Assembly: GCA_013002025.1 (NCBI GenBank)
Contig: JABDKW010000044.1
Coordinates: 62,001 to 126,000, forward strand
From: Gammaproteobacteria bacterium
GTDB lineage: Bacteria > Pseudomonadota > Gammaproteobacteria > Arenicellales > Arenicellaceae
DNA length: 64,000 nt
Direction of reading: 5' to 3'
Shown: positions 18,027-27,410 of the stretch, piece after piece
How positions within the stretch are numbered: position 1 is the first letter of the stretch
Layout of the letters: each line of letters opens with the position of its first letter
Made by a program: the position numbers and the translations under genes
Notes under the pieces: model-generated
Seen by the model: only the letters and a program-made list of their open reading frames with translations
Database searches by the model: none
Told to the model about the DNA's origin: nothing

Positions 18027-19157
18027 ATGAAAAAATTAGTTATATTATTAGTGACGGCGGCTGGTTTTAGCGCGTCGAGTTTGGTGCACGCGCGTGACGC
18101 TATCAGCATTGTGGGCTCTTCCACGGTATATCCTTTTGCAACTGTGGTTGCTGAACGGTTTGGTAAATCCACAGCCTTTAAATCGCCAAAAGTTGAGTCA
18201 ACCGGCAGTGGTGGCGGGTTAAAGTTATTCTGTGAAGGCGTCGGCGTTAATACGCCGGACATTACCAACGCTAGCCGCCGCATCAAACAGAGCGAGTACG
18301 ATAAATGCCAGAGCAATGGCGTAACAGACATCGTTGAAGTACTGATTGGTTATGACGGGATTGTTTTGGCGAACGCCAATAGTGCGCCGCGCTTCAAGCT
18401 ATCTCGCCGTGACGTCTACCTTGCACTGGCCAAACAAATTCCGGGGCCGGATGGCAAACTCATCGCCAACCCTCATAAAACCTGGAAAGATGTAAACGCC
18501 AACTTGCCTGCGTCTCGCATCGAGGTTTTAGGGCCTCCTCCCACATCCGGCACTCGTGATGCTTTTGTTGAGCTTGCGCTTGAAGGTGGAGCTCGAAGCT
18601 TTGATTCCATTAACAAACTGCGCGGATTAAAGGATAGCCAGCGAGCAGAAATCGAGCAGTTGGTTGCCAAACTCGGCGCTGAGGCTGCCTGGCAGGCTGC
18701 ATTGGCCAAAAAAGGTGCCAAGGCGAAAGGCAAAGATGTAGTGAAAATTATCAGCCACTCTGTACGCGAAGATGGTGCCTTTATTGAAGCCGGCGAAAAT
18801 GACAACCTGATTGTTAACAAGCTGGTGGCCAATCCGAATGCGCTGGGCATTTTCGGCTTCAGTTTTCTTGACCAGAATTCAGATAGTGTTCAAGGCTCTA
18901 CCATCGATGGCCATAATCCGACCTTCGACGCAATTGCTGACGGTGATTATGCAATCAGCCGGCCGCTATATTTTTACGTAAAGAAGGCGCATGTTGGCAC
19001 GGTGCCGGGTATTGCTGAGTTCGTTAAGACATTCGTTAGCGAAGACGCGATTGGTGAAGACGGTTATTTGATCGACAAAGGCCTGATTCCGCTTTCGGGT
19101 GATGCCTATGACAACATGGCAGACGCAGCGGTCAGTCTGACGCCTCTCAAAATGTAG
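18027..19157 (+). CDS. pstS: Phosphate ABC transporter, periplasmic phosphate-binding protein
   Basis: A 376-residue exported binding protein. A signal sequence (MKKLVILLVTAAGFSASSLVHA) precedes the mature start DAISIVGSSTVYPFA, which includes the phosphate-binding SSTVYP loop; ESTGSGGGLKLFCEGVG and GPPTSGTRDAFVEL are other ligand loops. It belongs to the longer PstS type seen in Pseudomonas and marine bacteria rather than the E. coli type. Start 18027 is set by the signal peptide. It leads the pst operon under the Pho box just upstream. Confidence 0.95.
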   Translation: MKKLVILLVTAAGFSASSLVHARDAISIVGSSTVYPFATVVAERFGKSTAFKSPKVESTGSGGGLKLFCEGVGVNTPDITNASRRIKQSEYDKCQSNGVTDIVEVLIGYDGIVLANANSAPRFKLSRRDVYLALAKQIPGPDGKLIANPHKTWKDVNANLPASRIEVLGPPPTSGTRDAFVELALEGGARSFDSINKLRGLKDSQRAEIEQLVAKLGAEAAWQAALAKKGAKAKGKDVVKIISHSVREDGAFIEAGENDNLIVNKLVANPNALGIFGFSFLDQNSDSVQGSTIDGHNPTFDAIADGDYAISRPLYFYVKKAHVGTVPGIAEFVKTFVSEDAIGEDGYLIDKGLIPLSGDAYDNMADAAVSLTPLKM

Positions 19158-19165
19158 GTAATGTA

Positions 19166-20593
19166 GTGAGTCTAGCCCCCCTTGCCCTGTTTTTAATCAG
19201 CGCGACCGCGGTCGCATATTTTATAGGGTACTTGCGCGCGTTTAAGATTGCCAAACCATTGGGGGGCGTGCGCAATCTTGCCGCGCTACCGACTTACTAC
19301 GCCAGCATGGTAAGCCTCTGGGCGCTGATTCCAGGGCTTATCGTGTTGGCTTTATGGGTTGCGCTGGATGGCGCAGTAATCGAGTCGCTGGTCAAAGCCA
19401 GCCTGCCAGAAGAGGCCAAGTATTTGCCGGCCGATAAGCTTGGTTTAGTGCTTAATCAAGTGGCTCTGGTCGCGCAGGGGCTGGGCGATATTTCGATACT
19501 CGGGCTGGAGTACCAAGCTGCTGTTGAGAGGCAGATGCGTCTCACCCAGCTGAGTCGCGACGCATTACCACTGCTGGTGGGCAGTATTGCCATCATCAGC
19601 CTGCTGATCGGCTTACGTTCGGTCACTGCGGCGCACAACGCCCGTTATTCAGTTGAACGGCTGTTTAATATCGCACTGTTTCTGTGTTCCTGTATCGCGA
19701 TACTCACCACCGTAGGAATTGTGTTTTCGGTGATGTTCGAGTCGTGGCAGTTTTTCCAACTGGTGCCACTGAGTGAATTTTTATTTGGCACCCACTGGAG
19801 CCCGCAGATTGCAATTCGAGCTGATCAGGCCGGGGCCTCCGGTTCGTTTGGCGTGTTGCCTTTGATTGTCGGCACCTTATTAATCTCAGCCATAGCCTTG
19901 CTTATTGCGGTGCCAGTGGGGCTGCTTTCGGCAATTTACCTATCCGAGTACGCCAGCGCCAGAGTGCGCAATGTGGTGAAGCCGGCGCTGGAAATATTGG
20001 CTGGCGTGCCGACTGTGGTGTATGGGTTCTTTGCGGCCCTGACAGTCGCACCTGCGATTCGTGAGGTTGGTGACGCTGCCAGAGCCTGGGGTGCCGAGAA
20101 CGGCGTGGTCTGGCTGGCTAATCTTAATGTGTCCTCAGAAAGTGCCTTAGCGGCCGGCATGGTGATGGGGATCATGATCATTCCATTTGTTTCGTCACTA
20201 TCTGATGATGTGATTAATGCTGTACCTCAGAGTCTGCGTGACGGTTCCTATGGTCTGGGAGCGACCCAGTCTGAGACGATTAAAAAGGTTATTTTTCCTG
20301 CCGCTTTGCCAGGCATTGTGGGCGGCATCCTGTTAGCAGCCAGCCGCGCGATTGGTGAAACCATGATTGTGGTGATGGCGGCTGGGCTGGCGGCAAATCT
20401 AACCGTAAATCCATTAGAGGCTGTCACCACGGTGACGGTACAGATTGTCACTCTGCTGGTGGGTGATCAGGAGTTTGACAGCGCTAAGACACTGGCGGCT
20501 TTCGCTCTCGGCCTGTTTCTGTTTCTGATTACATTGGCGCTGAATATCGTGGCGTTACGCGTGGTTAAAAAATACCGTGAACAGTATGAGTGA
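19166..20593 (+). CDS. pstC: Phosphate ABC transporter, permease PstC
   Basis: A 475-residue permease with the binding-protein-dependent transport domain in its C-terminal half (conserved EAA loop near QSLRDGSYGLGATQSETIKKVIFPAALPGIVGGI) and a longer N-terminal region with two extra membrane segments and a periplasmic stretch. The start is GTG at 19166, eight bases after pstS. It pairs with PstA to form the channel. Confidence 0.95.
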   Translation: MSLAPLALFLISATAVAYFIGYLRAFKIAKPLGGVRNLAALPTYYASMVSLWALIPGLIVLALWVALDGAVIESLVKASLPEEAKYLPADKLGLVLNQVALVAQGLGDISILGLEYQAAVERQMRLTQLSRDALPLLVGSIAIISLLIGLRSVTAAHNARYSVERLFNIALFLCSCIAILTTVGIVFSVMFESWQFFQLVPLSEFLFGTHWSPQIAIRADQAGASGSFGVLPLIVGTLLISAIALLIAVPVGLLSAIYLSEYASARVRNVVKPALEILAGVPTVVYGFFAALTVAPAIREVGDAARAWGAENGVVWLANLNVSSESALAAGMVMGIMIIPFVSSLSDDVINAVPQSLRDGSYGLGATQSETIKKVIFPAALPGIVGGILLAASRAIGETMIVVMAAGLAANLTVNPLEAVTTVTVQIVTLLVGDQEFDSAKTLAAFALGLFLFLITLALNIVALRVVKKYREQYE

Positions 20594-21878
20594 TCGTAAA
20601 GACATCGCGCTGCGGCGCGCTGAAAGCCTGCAAAAACGCCACGCGGCCGAAACGCGGTTTCGTTGGTATGGGCGCGCCGCAATTAGCTTCGGCATGTTGT
20701 GCATTGTGTTTTTGTTCACTGATATTTTCAGTAAGGGTGCGGGCGCGTTTCAGCAAACCTACATCGATATGGAGATCCATTTTGATCCGGAAGTGCTCGG
20801 GCTTACTCCGCAGTCCACCCCTGCAGAAATAGAGCAGGCCAGTTTCGGTAGCTTTTTCAAAAAAGCGCTACGCCAGCAATATCCTGATTTGACGTCTCGA
20901 AAAGAAAAGCGTCAGCTATACGGTCTAGTGACCAGTGATATGCCACTAACGTTGCGCAATCAGGTGATGGCAGAACCATCCCTGATCGGTACCACCAAGT
21001 CGATCAGGATGATCGCAGATGACGATATAGATGTGTACTATAAGTATTCTTACGGGCGCGACAATGAGGACGGGACCAGTGTCGGCCGTGCCACCGAACT
21101 GCAACAATCGATTGTTGCGGAATTGGCGCAGCAAGGGCGAATTGGAACCCGCTTTAACAATACCTTCTTTACCGCTGCGGATTCCCGCGAACCCGAACTG
21201 GCTGGCATCAAGGGCGCCATCGTGGGCTCGATGTTGACACTGATGATTACCCTGATCATTTCCTTTCCTATAGCGGTGGCGACGGCCATTTACCTCGAGG
21301 AGTTCGCCCCCAAAAATAAACTTACCGACTTTATTGAAGTGAATATCAATAATCTCGCGGCAGTGCCGTCGGTGATTTTCGGGCTGCTGGGGCTGGCGAT
21401 TTTTATTAATTTCTTTGGTTTACCCAGATCGGTGCCATTGGTTGGCGGGCTGGTGTTATCGTTAATGACGCTGCCAACCATTATTATCTCCAGTCGTGCA
21501 GCAATTAAGGCCGTGCCGCCGTCAATACGCGATGCGGCCCTGGGCATGGGGGCGAGTAAGGTGCAGACGGTCCTGCATCATGTTCTTCCCCTGGCACTGC
21601 CTGGCATGCTTACCGGCACCATTATTGGTATGGCTCAGGCGCTGGGTGAGACAGCGCCATTGCTGATGATTGGTATGGTAGCGTTTATTGTCGACGTACC
21701 GGCCTCGGTAGGTGACTCTGCAACCGTACTGCCGGTGCAAATTTTTCTGTGGTCAGATAGCCCCGAGCGCGGTTTTGTCGAAAAAACATCTGCCGCTATC
21801 ATGGTGTTGCTGACCTTTCTCATTTTCATGAATAGTTTTGCGGTATGGTTGCGCAAACGATTGGAGCGCCGCTGGTAG
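20586..21878 (+). CDS. pstA: Phosphate ABC transporter, permease PstA
   Basis: About 430 residues. After TM1 (about residues 28-48) comes a roughly 150-residue periplasmic insert (DUF3333-like; EIHFDPEVLGL through FFTAADSREPELAGIKGAI) and then the normal permease domain with an EAA loop (SIRDAALGMGASKVQTVLHHVLPLALPGMLTG). It overlaps the end of pstC by eight bases. ATG 20586 is chosen over the in-frame GTG at 20577; neither has a strong ribosome-binding site. Confidence 0.94.
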   Translation: MSDRKDIALRRAESLQKRHAAETRFRWYGRAAISFGMLCIVFLFTDIFSKGAGAFQQTYIDMEIHFDPEVLGLTPQSTPAEIEQASFGSFFKKALRQQYPDLTSRKEKRQLYGLVTSDMPLTLRNQVMAEPSLIGTTKSIRMIADDDIDVYYKYSYGRDNEDGTSVGRATELQQSIVAELAQQGRIGTRFNNTFFTAADSREPELAGIKGAIVGSMLTLMITLIISFPIAVATAIYLEEFAPKNKLTDFIEVNINNLAAVPSVIFGLLGLAIFINFFGLPRSVPLVGGLVLSLMTLPTIIISSRAAIKAVPPSIRDAALGMGASKVQTVLHHVLPLALPGMLTGTIIGMAQALGETAPLLMIGMVAFIVDVPASVGDSATVLPVQIFLWSDSPERGFVEKTSAAIMVLLTFLIFMNSFAVWLRKRLERRW

Positions 21879-21899
21879 GCGCATGTTAATCGATACATA

Positions 21900-22757
21900 A
21901 TGAATTATTCGCCCACTTCTAAGCCAACTTCTGGTGCTCAAGCGGCACCGCCAATAACTATGACAGAGCGATTTCAAACTGTAGGCAACCCGCTGTTAGA
22001 AGACCCCAAAATGCGGGTCCGTAATGCCAGCGTGTTCTACGCCGACAAGCAGGCGATATTTGATGTGGATTTGGATATTGGAAAAAATCAGGTGATTTCC
22101 ATGATTGGTCCATCCGGTTGCGGTAAGTCAACATTTCTGAGATGCCTGAACCGAATGAACGACACTATTGATATCTGTCGGGTTGAAGGGCAGTTGGAGC
22201 TGGACGGACAGGATATTAACGACCGAAAAATCGACGTCGTCGAGCTCAGGGCCCGGGTCGGTATGGTGTTTCAAAAACCTAACCCATTTCCAAAGTCAAT
22301 TTATGAAAATGTCGCCTATGGAGCACGAATCCATGGTTTGACTGATAACAAGGTACAGTTAGACGACCTGGTAGAGCAATGCCTGCAACGTTGCGGACTG
22401 TGGAAAGAGGTCAAAGATCGGCTTCATGAACCCGCTACCGGCCTGTCAGGCGGTCAGCAACAGCGACTCTGCATTGCGCGCGCGATAGCAGTGAATCCGG
22501 AGGTGATCTTAATGGATGAGCCTTGTTCAGCGTTGGACCCTATTGCCACCGCAACCGTAGAAGAGTTGATTCATGAGCTAAGCCAGAATTTCACCATTTG
22601 TATCGTCACGCACTCCATGCAGCAAGCGGCCAGGGTATCTGAGCGGACGGCTTATTTTCATCTGGGGAAATTGATTGAGGTGAACGATACGTCCAAGGTA
22701 TTCACCAATCCTGAGCATCAACTGACTGAAGAATATATTACTGGCCGAATTGGCTGA
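21900..22757 (+). CDS. pstB: Phosphate ABC transporter, ATP-binding protein
   Basis: A 285-residue ATPase with Walker A (GPSGCGKST), Q-loop ([18 protein letters not shown]), ABC signature (LSGGQQQRL) and Walker B ([14 protein letters not shown]) all intact. It powers phosphate uptake and signals to PhoR through PhoU. The N-terminal ~35 residues before the core are Pro/Thr-rich and non-conserved. Confidence 0.97.
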   Translation: MNYSPTSKPTSGAQAAPPITMTERFQTVGNPLLEDPKMRVRNASVFYADKQAIFDVDLDIGKNQVISMIGPSGCGKSTFLRCLNRMNDTIDICRVEGQLELDGQDINDRKIDVVELRARVGMVFQKPNPFPKSIYENVAYGARIHGLTDNKVQLDDLVEQCLQRCGLWKEVKDRLHEPATGLSGGQQQRLCIARAIAVNPEVILMDEPCSALDPIATATVEELIHELSQNFTICIVTHSMQQAARVSERTAYFHLGKLIEVNDTSKVFTNPEHQLTEEYITGRIG

Positions 22758-22772
22758 GTACGGAGAACTACC

Positions 22773-23486
22773 ATGACTGAAGAATTGAAATTTGGCGGCC
22801 ACATATCACGTCAGTTTGATGAGGAGTTGGATGAAATTCGCTCACGCGTTCTGAAAATGGGCAGCCTGGTTGAAGAACAATTGGAGAAAACCCTTACAGC
22901 CTTGCGTGAAATGAGCCCCGCCTCGATCAGCGGCGTTTCCAAGCTTGACCGCAAAGTCAACAAAATGGAAATGAAGATTGACGAAGAGTGCACACAGATA
23001 CTGGCCAAGAGACAACCAGCAGCCGGCGACTTGAGGCTGATCATTGCAACCAGTAAATCTGTGAGAGATCTGGAGCGCGCTGGTGATGAGGCCGAAAAGG
23101 TTGCTCATATGGTGAAGCGTGCACTGGAAAATGACACCTCGCCGAATCTTTATAAAGGCTTACAGGATTTGGTGGAGCAGGTTGAGGAGTTACTGCATGC
23201 GACTCTGGATACCTACGCTCGAATGGAGACCCGATCCGCGGTCCACAATATGCGCCTTGATCAGGCTGTGGATGCGGAATATGGGCGTGTGATATTCAGG
23301 CTGGTAGAAATCATGAAGAACGACTCAGACAGTGTTTCTGATGCCTTGGATGTGATGTGGGCGGCACGGTCTCTGGAGCGCATTGGCGACCATTGCATTA
23401 ATATCTGCGAAAACGTTATCTATCTGGTGGAAGGCGAGGATGTTCGTCACACTAAATTCAAGGAAATTGAAGATCAGTTGAGTTGA
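22773..23486 (+). CDS. phoU: Phosphate signalling regulator PhoU
   Basis: A 237-residue all-helical protein with two repeated three-helix PhoU domains; each carries the E/DxxxD metal-cluster motif (SVRDLERAGDEAEKVAHM and ARSLERIGDHCINICENV). It connects Pst to PhoR and keeps the Pho response off when phosphate is plentiful. It is 15 bases after pstB and ends the operon. Confidence 0.97.
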   Translation: MTEELKFGGHISRQFDEELDEIRSRVLKMGSLVEEQLEKTLTALREMSPASISGVSKLDRKVNKMEMKIDEECTQILAKRQPAAGDLRLIIATSKSVRDLERAGDEAEKVAHMVKRALENDTSPNLYKGLQDLVEQVEELLHATLDTYARMETRSAVHNMRLDQAVDAEYGRVIFRLVEIMKNDSDSVSDALDVMWAARSLERIGDHCINICENVIYLVEGEDVRHTKFKEIEDQLS

Positions 23487-23564
23487 TTGCTGCCGTTGCC
23501 AGATCGGCGCTGAATCACTAAAGGCCATGCTGCTGCGACCGCAGCCAGCGGGTATACTGCGGCG

Positions 23565-25238
23565 ATGAACATTACCCCGATAAAAGAGATTCAGGGCACT
23601 GATTTGTCCTCGCCTCTGGCGGGCCAAATGGTGCGCACGCGCGGCGTAGTCACTGCCAGTGTTCGTCGGGGTTTCTTTTTGCAAACCCCTGCGGTCGAAT
23701 GGGATCAGGCTGCCTCCGACGCTATTTTCATCTACAGTCCCGATTGGCCGGCAATTGTTGGCTGTGAACTGGAAGTCAGTGGAGAGGTGATTGATTACTT
23801 TAAACATGAGACTGCCAGGCCAGTAACTCAGGTTCACCTTGATCAGGTGCGCATTCGCAAGTCACCCGGGCCGACCGTAAAACCGATTGATCTAACGGCC
23901 CGATTATTGCCCGAAACTAACAAGGACATGGCTCGGCTACTCAATAGCCTCGAGGGGATGTTATTGCGAATACCAGCTGGGCAGACGTTCATTGCGCCGA
24001 GTAACCCCTATGGTGACTATGTTTTGGCCATGGACGGCGGTCGCCCTGATAATTCTCTACTGCGTAGCCGCCATGGAGGCGTGATACCGTCGGCCGATAG
24101 TCATCTGCGCTGGTTTCCCGGCTTCAGGGTCAGTAATTACAATCACGCGCCCAGATTAAACGTAGGCGCAAAATTGAACAGTGATGTCGTAGGCCCGTTG
24201 AATTATCGCGTCGACGCGTATCAGTTGGCAGTCAATCAACCATTCAAATTGGATCCGGCCTATATTTCTATCGAAAAATCCGCACTCAAGCCGACCGCGG
24301 GGTCGATAACAATCATGACCTTGAACTGTTTCAATCTGGACCCCCATATTGAGTCTGCCCATAAAGTAATGAACCCCGATCAAGACGTCGATGATGATTG
24401 GGGCGACGGTCGCTTTCACACCCTGGCACAGGCAGTTGTGTTGCAGGCAAATTCGCCAGATATTGTTGCTCTACAGGAAATTCAGGATAACGACGGTGCG
24501 GAATTATCGGAGGTGGTCGACGCCTCGGAAACCTATCAATTACTGATCAAAACCATTGAGCAGTTGAGTGGGGTACGTTATCAATGGATTGATGTGAATC
24601 CGGTGATGGGCGCAGATGGAGGCCAACCGGGCGGCAATATCCGTAATGCCTATTTGTACAATACAGAGCGCGTGGATCTGGTGCCTGACCTGACCCGCGT
24701 TCTAGGCAGCGGCAAACCCTGCTTCGAAGGGTCTCGCAAACCATTGCTGGCGGTGTTCCGGGAAAAGCACAGTGGTGAAAAGCTGGCCTGCATCAACGTG
24801 CACCTGGCATCAAAAAGACACCAAAACAGTATCTTCGCTCCGCACGAGCCCGGCGTGGATGCCAAGCTCGGCGTGCGGGTTGCGCAAGCTGCCGTTATTC
24901 ACCAGGAAATGCAAAACCTCAGTAAGGCGGGCATGCTCTATTATGTAACAGGGGACTTCAACGATACCGAACATAGCCAGACCCTGGCCGCATTGACTCT
25001 AGAGGAAGGCAGCAATCTGGTTTGCAGTCTGCCGCCGGAAGAGCGCTATGACTACAACCATCGTGGAAAATTGCAGGTGCTCATGCACGGAATAGTGCCG
25101 ACAGAATTAGTGCTCAATAACCGGGCGCAGTACGAGATTATTCACGGTAATGAGCTGATCGGCGTTACACCCGGTGAACAAAGTGATAAACCGAGCGATC
25201 ATGCCTATGTTATCGCCAAGATCCAGCTTGCTGATTGA
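23565..25238 (+). CDS. Endonuclease/exonuclease/phosphatase-family nuclease, no signal peptide
   Basis: A 557-residue protein resembling secreted nucleases of the ExeM/COG2374 type. The N-terminal half (to about residue 245) has an OB-fold-like region (MVRTRGVVTASVRRGFFLQTP) and a GVIPSADSHLRWFPGFRVSNYNHAPRLNVG-like middle. The C-terminal half is an EEP domain with TLNCFNLDPH, IVALQEIQDNDGAEL (catalytic Glu), INVHLASKR, YVTGDFNDTEHS and PSDHAYVIA (catalytic His). Family members are usually exported; no signal peptide is visible here and the upstream frame offers none. A -10-like TATACT sits just before the start. Between phoU and phoR it could release phosphate from DNA, but no Pho box was found before it. 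Confidence 0.8.
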   Translation: MNITPIKEIQGTDLSSPLAGQMVRTRGVVTASVRRGFFLQTPAVEWDQAASDAIFIYSPDWPAIVGCELEVSGEVIDYFKHETARPVTQVHLDQVRIRKSPGPTVKPIDLTARLLPETNKDMARLLNSLEGMLLRIPAGQTFIAPSNPYGDYVLAMDGGRPDNSLLRSRHGGVIPSADSHLRWFPGFRVSNYNHAPRLNVGAKLNSDVVGPLNYRVDAYQLAVNQPFKLDPAYISIEKSALKPTAGSITIMTLNCFNLDPHIESAHKVMNPDQDVDDDWGDGRFHTLAQAVVLQANSPDIVALQEIQDNDGAELSEVVDASETYQLLIKTIEQLSGVRYQWIDVNPVMGADGGQPGGNIRNAYLYNTERVDLVPDLTRVLGSGKPCFEGSRKPLLAVFREKHSGEKLACINVHLASKRHQNSIFAPHEPGVDAKLGVRVAQAAVIHQEMQNLSKAGMLYYVTGDFNDTEHSQTLAALTLEEGSNLVCSLPPEERYDYNHRGKLQVLMHGIVPTELVLNNRAQYEIIHGNELIGVTPGEQSDKPSDHAYVIAKIQLAD

Positions 25239-25255
25239 ACGCGCCACGGCTGAAT

Positions 25256-26566
25256 TTACTGATCTTTGATTTGCATTTGATAATTTTGTCGCGATACGCG
25301 CTGGCTCGGAAATAGACAGCGGAATTCGCTGCCCTGGCCCAGTTCACTGATAATTTCCAACTGTGCGTCGTGGCGTTGCAATACGTGCTTTACAATGGCC
25401 AGGCCCAGCCCCGTACCACCGTCTTCACGTGAACGATCATCATTCACACGGTAAAAGCGCCGGGTTAGACTGGGTATGGCATGGGCTGGAATTCCAATAC
25501 CGTTGTCCTTGATGCTGAACATGGCGCCATCGGCGCGCTTCTGCCAGCGAATTTTAATAATGCCACCCGCATCTGTGTAGCGGATCGCATTATTGAGGAT
25601 GTTGCAAAAAGCGCTGTGTAATTCTGCCTGATTTCCGATTAAGGACACCTCATAATCGATATCGAGCTCCAGCTTGTGGTGCTTATTTGCGATCAGCGAC
25701 TGTACCGATTCGACCACGCCATTGATCAACTGCGTTACCTCCAGTGGCTGTTGTTGACTGGCGCCTTCTGTATGTTCGAGGCGCGACAGGTACAACAGGT
25801 CAGCAACGATTATTTCCATGCGCTCCGATTGCTGTGTCATCTGCTCGATCGGGCTTTGTAACACGGGCGCCAATTGTGGGTGACTTTGCAGAATTTCCAG
25901 GTAACCTTTGAGCACCGTCAACGGCGTCTTTAATTCGTGTGATACGTTAGCAACGAATTGTTTGTGCAGCGCGTTAACCTTGACTAAATGGCTGACGTCA
26001 CGTGCCATCACCATACGCAGTTCGGTGGTATATTTTGCGCAGCTCATGTTTAGCGTTCGATCTCGATTGCGCGACAACGACACTTCGATTCCGGATTCTT
26101 GAGCGTCTGGCTGCTCGAGCAGGGCAGCGCAAGCGGGGTTTCGCACCAGATCAGTAAATCGTAATTTGGCGTCGCGTGGCCATTCAATGCCAAGTAATCT
26201 GGCGGCGTTGTTGTTGGCCCATTCAATTTTGTTGTCAGCGTCGATCAGCACAATGGCATCCGGAATCACGCCAGCCGCCCGCTGAAACTGAGCGAGATGC
26301 GATTTCAGTTGGCGCTTGCGTGCGCTGTACTTGGTGTTGCGGCGGCTAATCTCTCTAAAAATCAAATAGAATAATCCGCTGTTGGTGGGCAGGGGTTCAT
26401 TGGTTGGGTTGCGCAGCCAACGATACAGTTGTTGCAGTCGATAAACGTACCAGGCAATCACCATCAGGCTGCAAACCAGCAGCGCGGCCAGCAGTTGTCC
26501 GCTGACTAAACCGAATGCCGCGGCCACGCTCATAAAGGCCAATATTTTCCAGATATCCTGCTGCAT
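25256..26566 (-). CDS. phoR: Phosphate regulon sensor histidine kinase PhoR
   Basis: A 436-residue membrane kinase: two N-terminal hydrophobic segments (about 8-44), a linker, a PAS domain (GVIPDAIVLIDADNKIEWANNNAARLLG), the phosphorylated H-box (FVANVSHELKTPLTVLKGYLE), and an HATPase domain with N, G1 (DNGIGIP) and G2 (GGTGLGLAIVKHVL) boxes. It phosphorylates PhoB when phosphate is scarce. It lies 17 bases after phoB and is convergent with the nuclease gene. Confidence 0.96.
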   Translation of the reverse strand: MQQDIWKILAFMSVAAAFGLVSGQLLAALLVCSLMVIAWYVYRLQQLYRWLRNPTNEPLPTNSGLFYLIFREISRRNTKYSARKRQLKSHLAQFQRAAGVIPDAIVLIDADNKIEWANNNAARLLGIEWPRDAKLRFTDLVRNPACAALLEQPDAQESGIEVSLSRNRDRTLNMSCAKYTTELRMVMARDVSHLVKVNALHKQFVANVSHELKTPLTVLKGYLEILQSHPQLAPVLQSPIEQMTQQSERMEIIVADLLYLSRLEHTEGASQQQPLEVTQLINGVVESVQSLIANKHHKLELDIDYEVSLIGNQAELHSAFCNILNNAIRYTDAGGIIKIRWQKRADGAMFSIKDNGIGIPAHAIPSLTRRFYRVNDDRSREDGGTGLGLAIVKHVLQRHDAQLEIISELGQGSEFRCLFPSQRVSRQNYQMQIKDQ

Positions 26567-26583
26567 AAAAATGACTGATTGGC

Positions 26584-27276
26584 CTAATTTTCTCCAATAA
26601 ATTGGTAGCCGACCCCGCGCACGGTTCGAATATAAGTGTCACAGTTGTACTGTTCCAGTGTTTTTCTCAAGCGCCGGATGTGTACATCCACTGTGCGGTC
26701 TTCCACATAGGTTTGTTGGCCCCATACCTGATCGAGTAATTGGTCTCTATGGTATACCCGGTTGAGGTTGCTGACAAAAAGGCTTAATAAGCGAAATTCC
26801 GTGGGGCTAAAGTCGACATTGTTACCGTCAATGGTGACTCGATGTTGCTCGGTATTGACCGTGATTCTACCTTGAGACACCACCGAGCCCTCAGTTGGAC
26901 CCTCTTGCAGACGCCGCAGTACGGCCTCCACCCGGCCGATTAATGCGCGGGTCGAAAACGGTTTGCTGACGTAATCATCAGCGCCGGTTTTTAAACCGAG
27001 CAACAAATCATCTTCGGTGTCTTTGGCGGTCACCATGATCACACCAGTCTGCTTGAGTCGTCCCTCCTTGCGCAGGCGTCGGGCAAACTCAATGCCGCTT
27101 ACGCCTGGCATCATCCAGTCCAATATAATTAGGTCTATACTTTCCTGTTCGAGCATTTTGTCAGCCTGATGAGCGCTACTTGCGTCGCTCACCTTATAGC
27201 CGGCACCCTCCAGGGCCATGCGCAGCATCTCTCGAATGCCAGCTTCGTCATCAACAATTAATATGTGGTGTGTCAT
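26584..27276 (-). CDS. phoB: Phosphate regulon response regulator PhoB
   Basis: A 230-residue OmpR-family regulator: receiver domain (ILIVDDEAGIREML, phospho-acceptor in LIILDWMMPGVSG, Lys in DYVSKPFS) and a winged-helix domain ending in VEDRTVDVHIRRLRKTLE and IRTVRGVGYQFI. It binds Pho boxes such as those before pstS and phoB in this window. Divergent from ttcA. Confidence 0.97.
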   Translation of the reverse strand: MTHHILIVDDEAGIREMLRMALEGAGYKVSDASSAHQADKMLEQESIDLIILDWMMPGVSGIEFARRLRKEGRLKQTGVIMVTAKDTEDDLLLGLKTGADDYVSKPFSTRALIGRVEAVLRRLQEGPTEGSVVSQGRITVNTEQHRVTIDGNNVDFSPTEFRLLSLFVSNLNRVYHRDQLLDQVWGQQTYVEDRTVDVHIRRLRKTLEQYNCDTYIRTVRGVGYQFIGEN

Positions 27277-27308
27277 GCTCGGTGGCCAATCTAACCTTTT
27301 TGCTCTCC

Positions 27309-27354
27309 AATTTAAAACGCCGTGTGTTACAAACGTGTGACAGATGTGTTACCG
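27309..27354 (-). promoter_or_regulatory. Triple Pho half-site in the phoB promoter
   Basis: On the minus strand three 7-mers follow each other with a strict 11-base period: CGGTAAC (27354-27348), CTGTCAC (27343-27337), TTGTAAC (27332-27326). Each is separated by four bases, giving two overlapping Pho boxes. An AT-rich -10 candidate (TTTAAA) follows about eight to ten bases further down. This predicts positive autoregulation of phoBR by PhoB. Confidence 0.85.
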
Positions 27355-27410
27355 CAAATCTCGATAGATCGGTAAGATTATACAATCTGGCATAGGTCTA
27401 CGGCGCTTAG

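Noticed and set aside
23487-23564. Pho box before the nuclease gene
   Set aside because: No pair of CTGTCA-like 7-mers with an 11-base period was found there.
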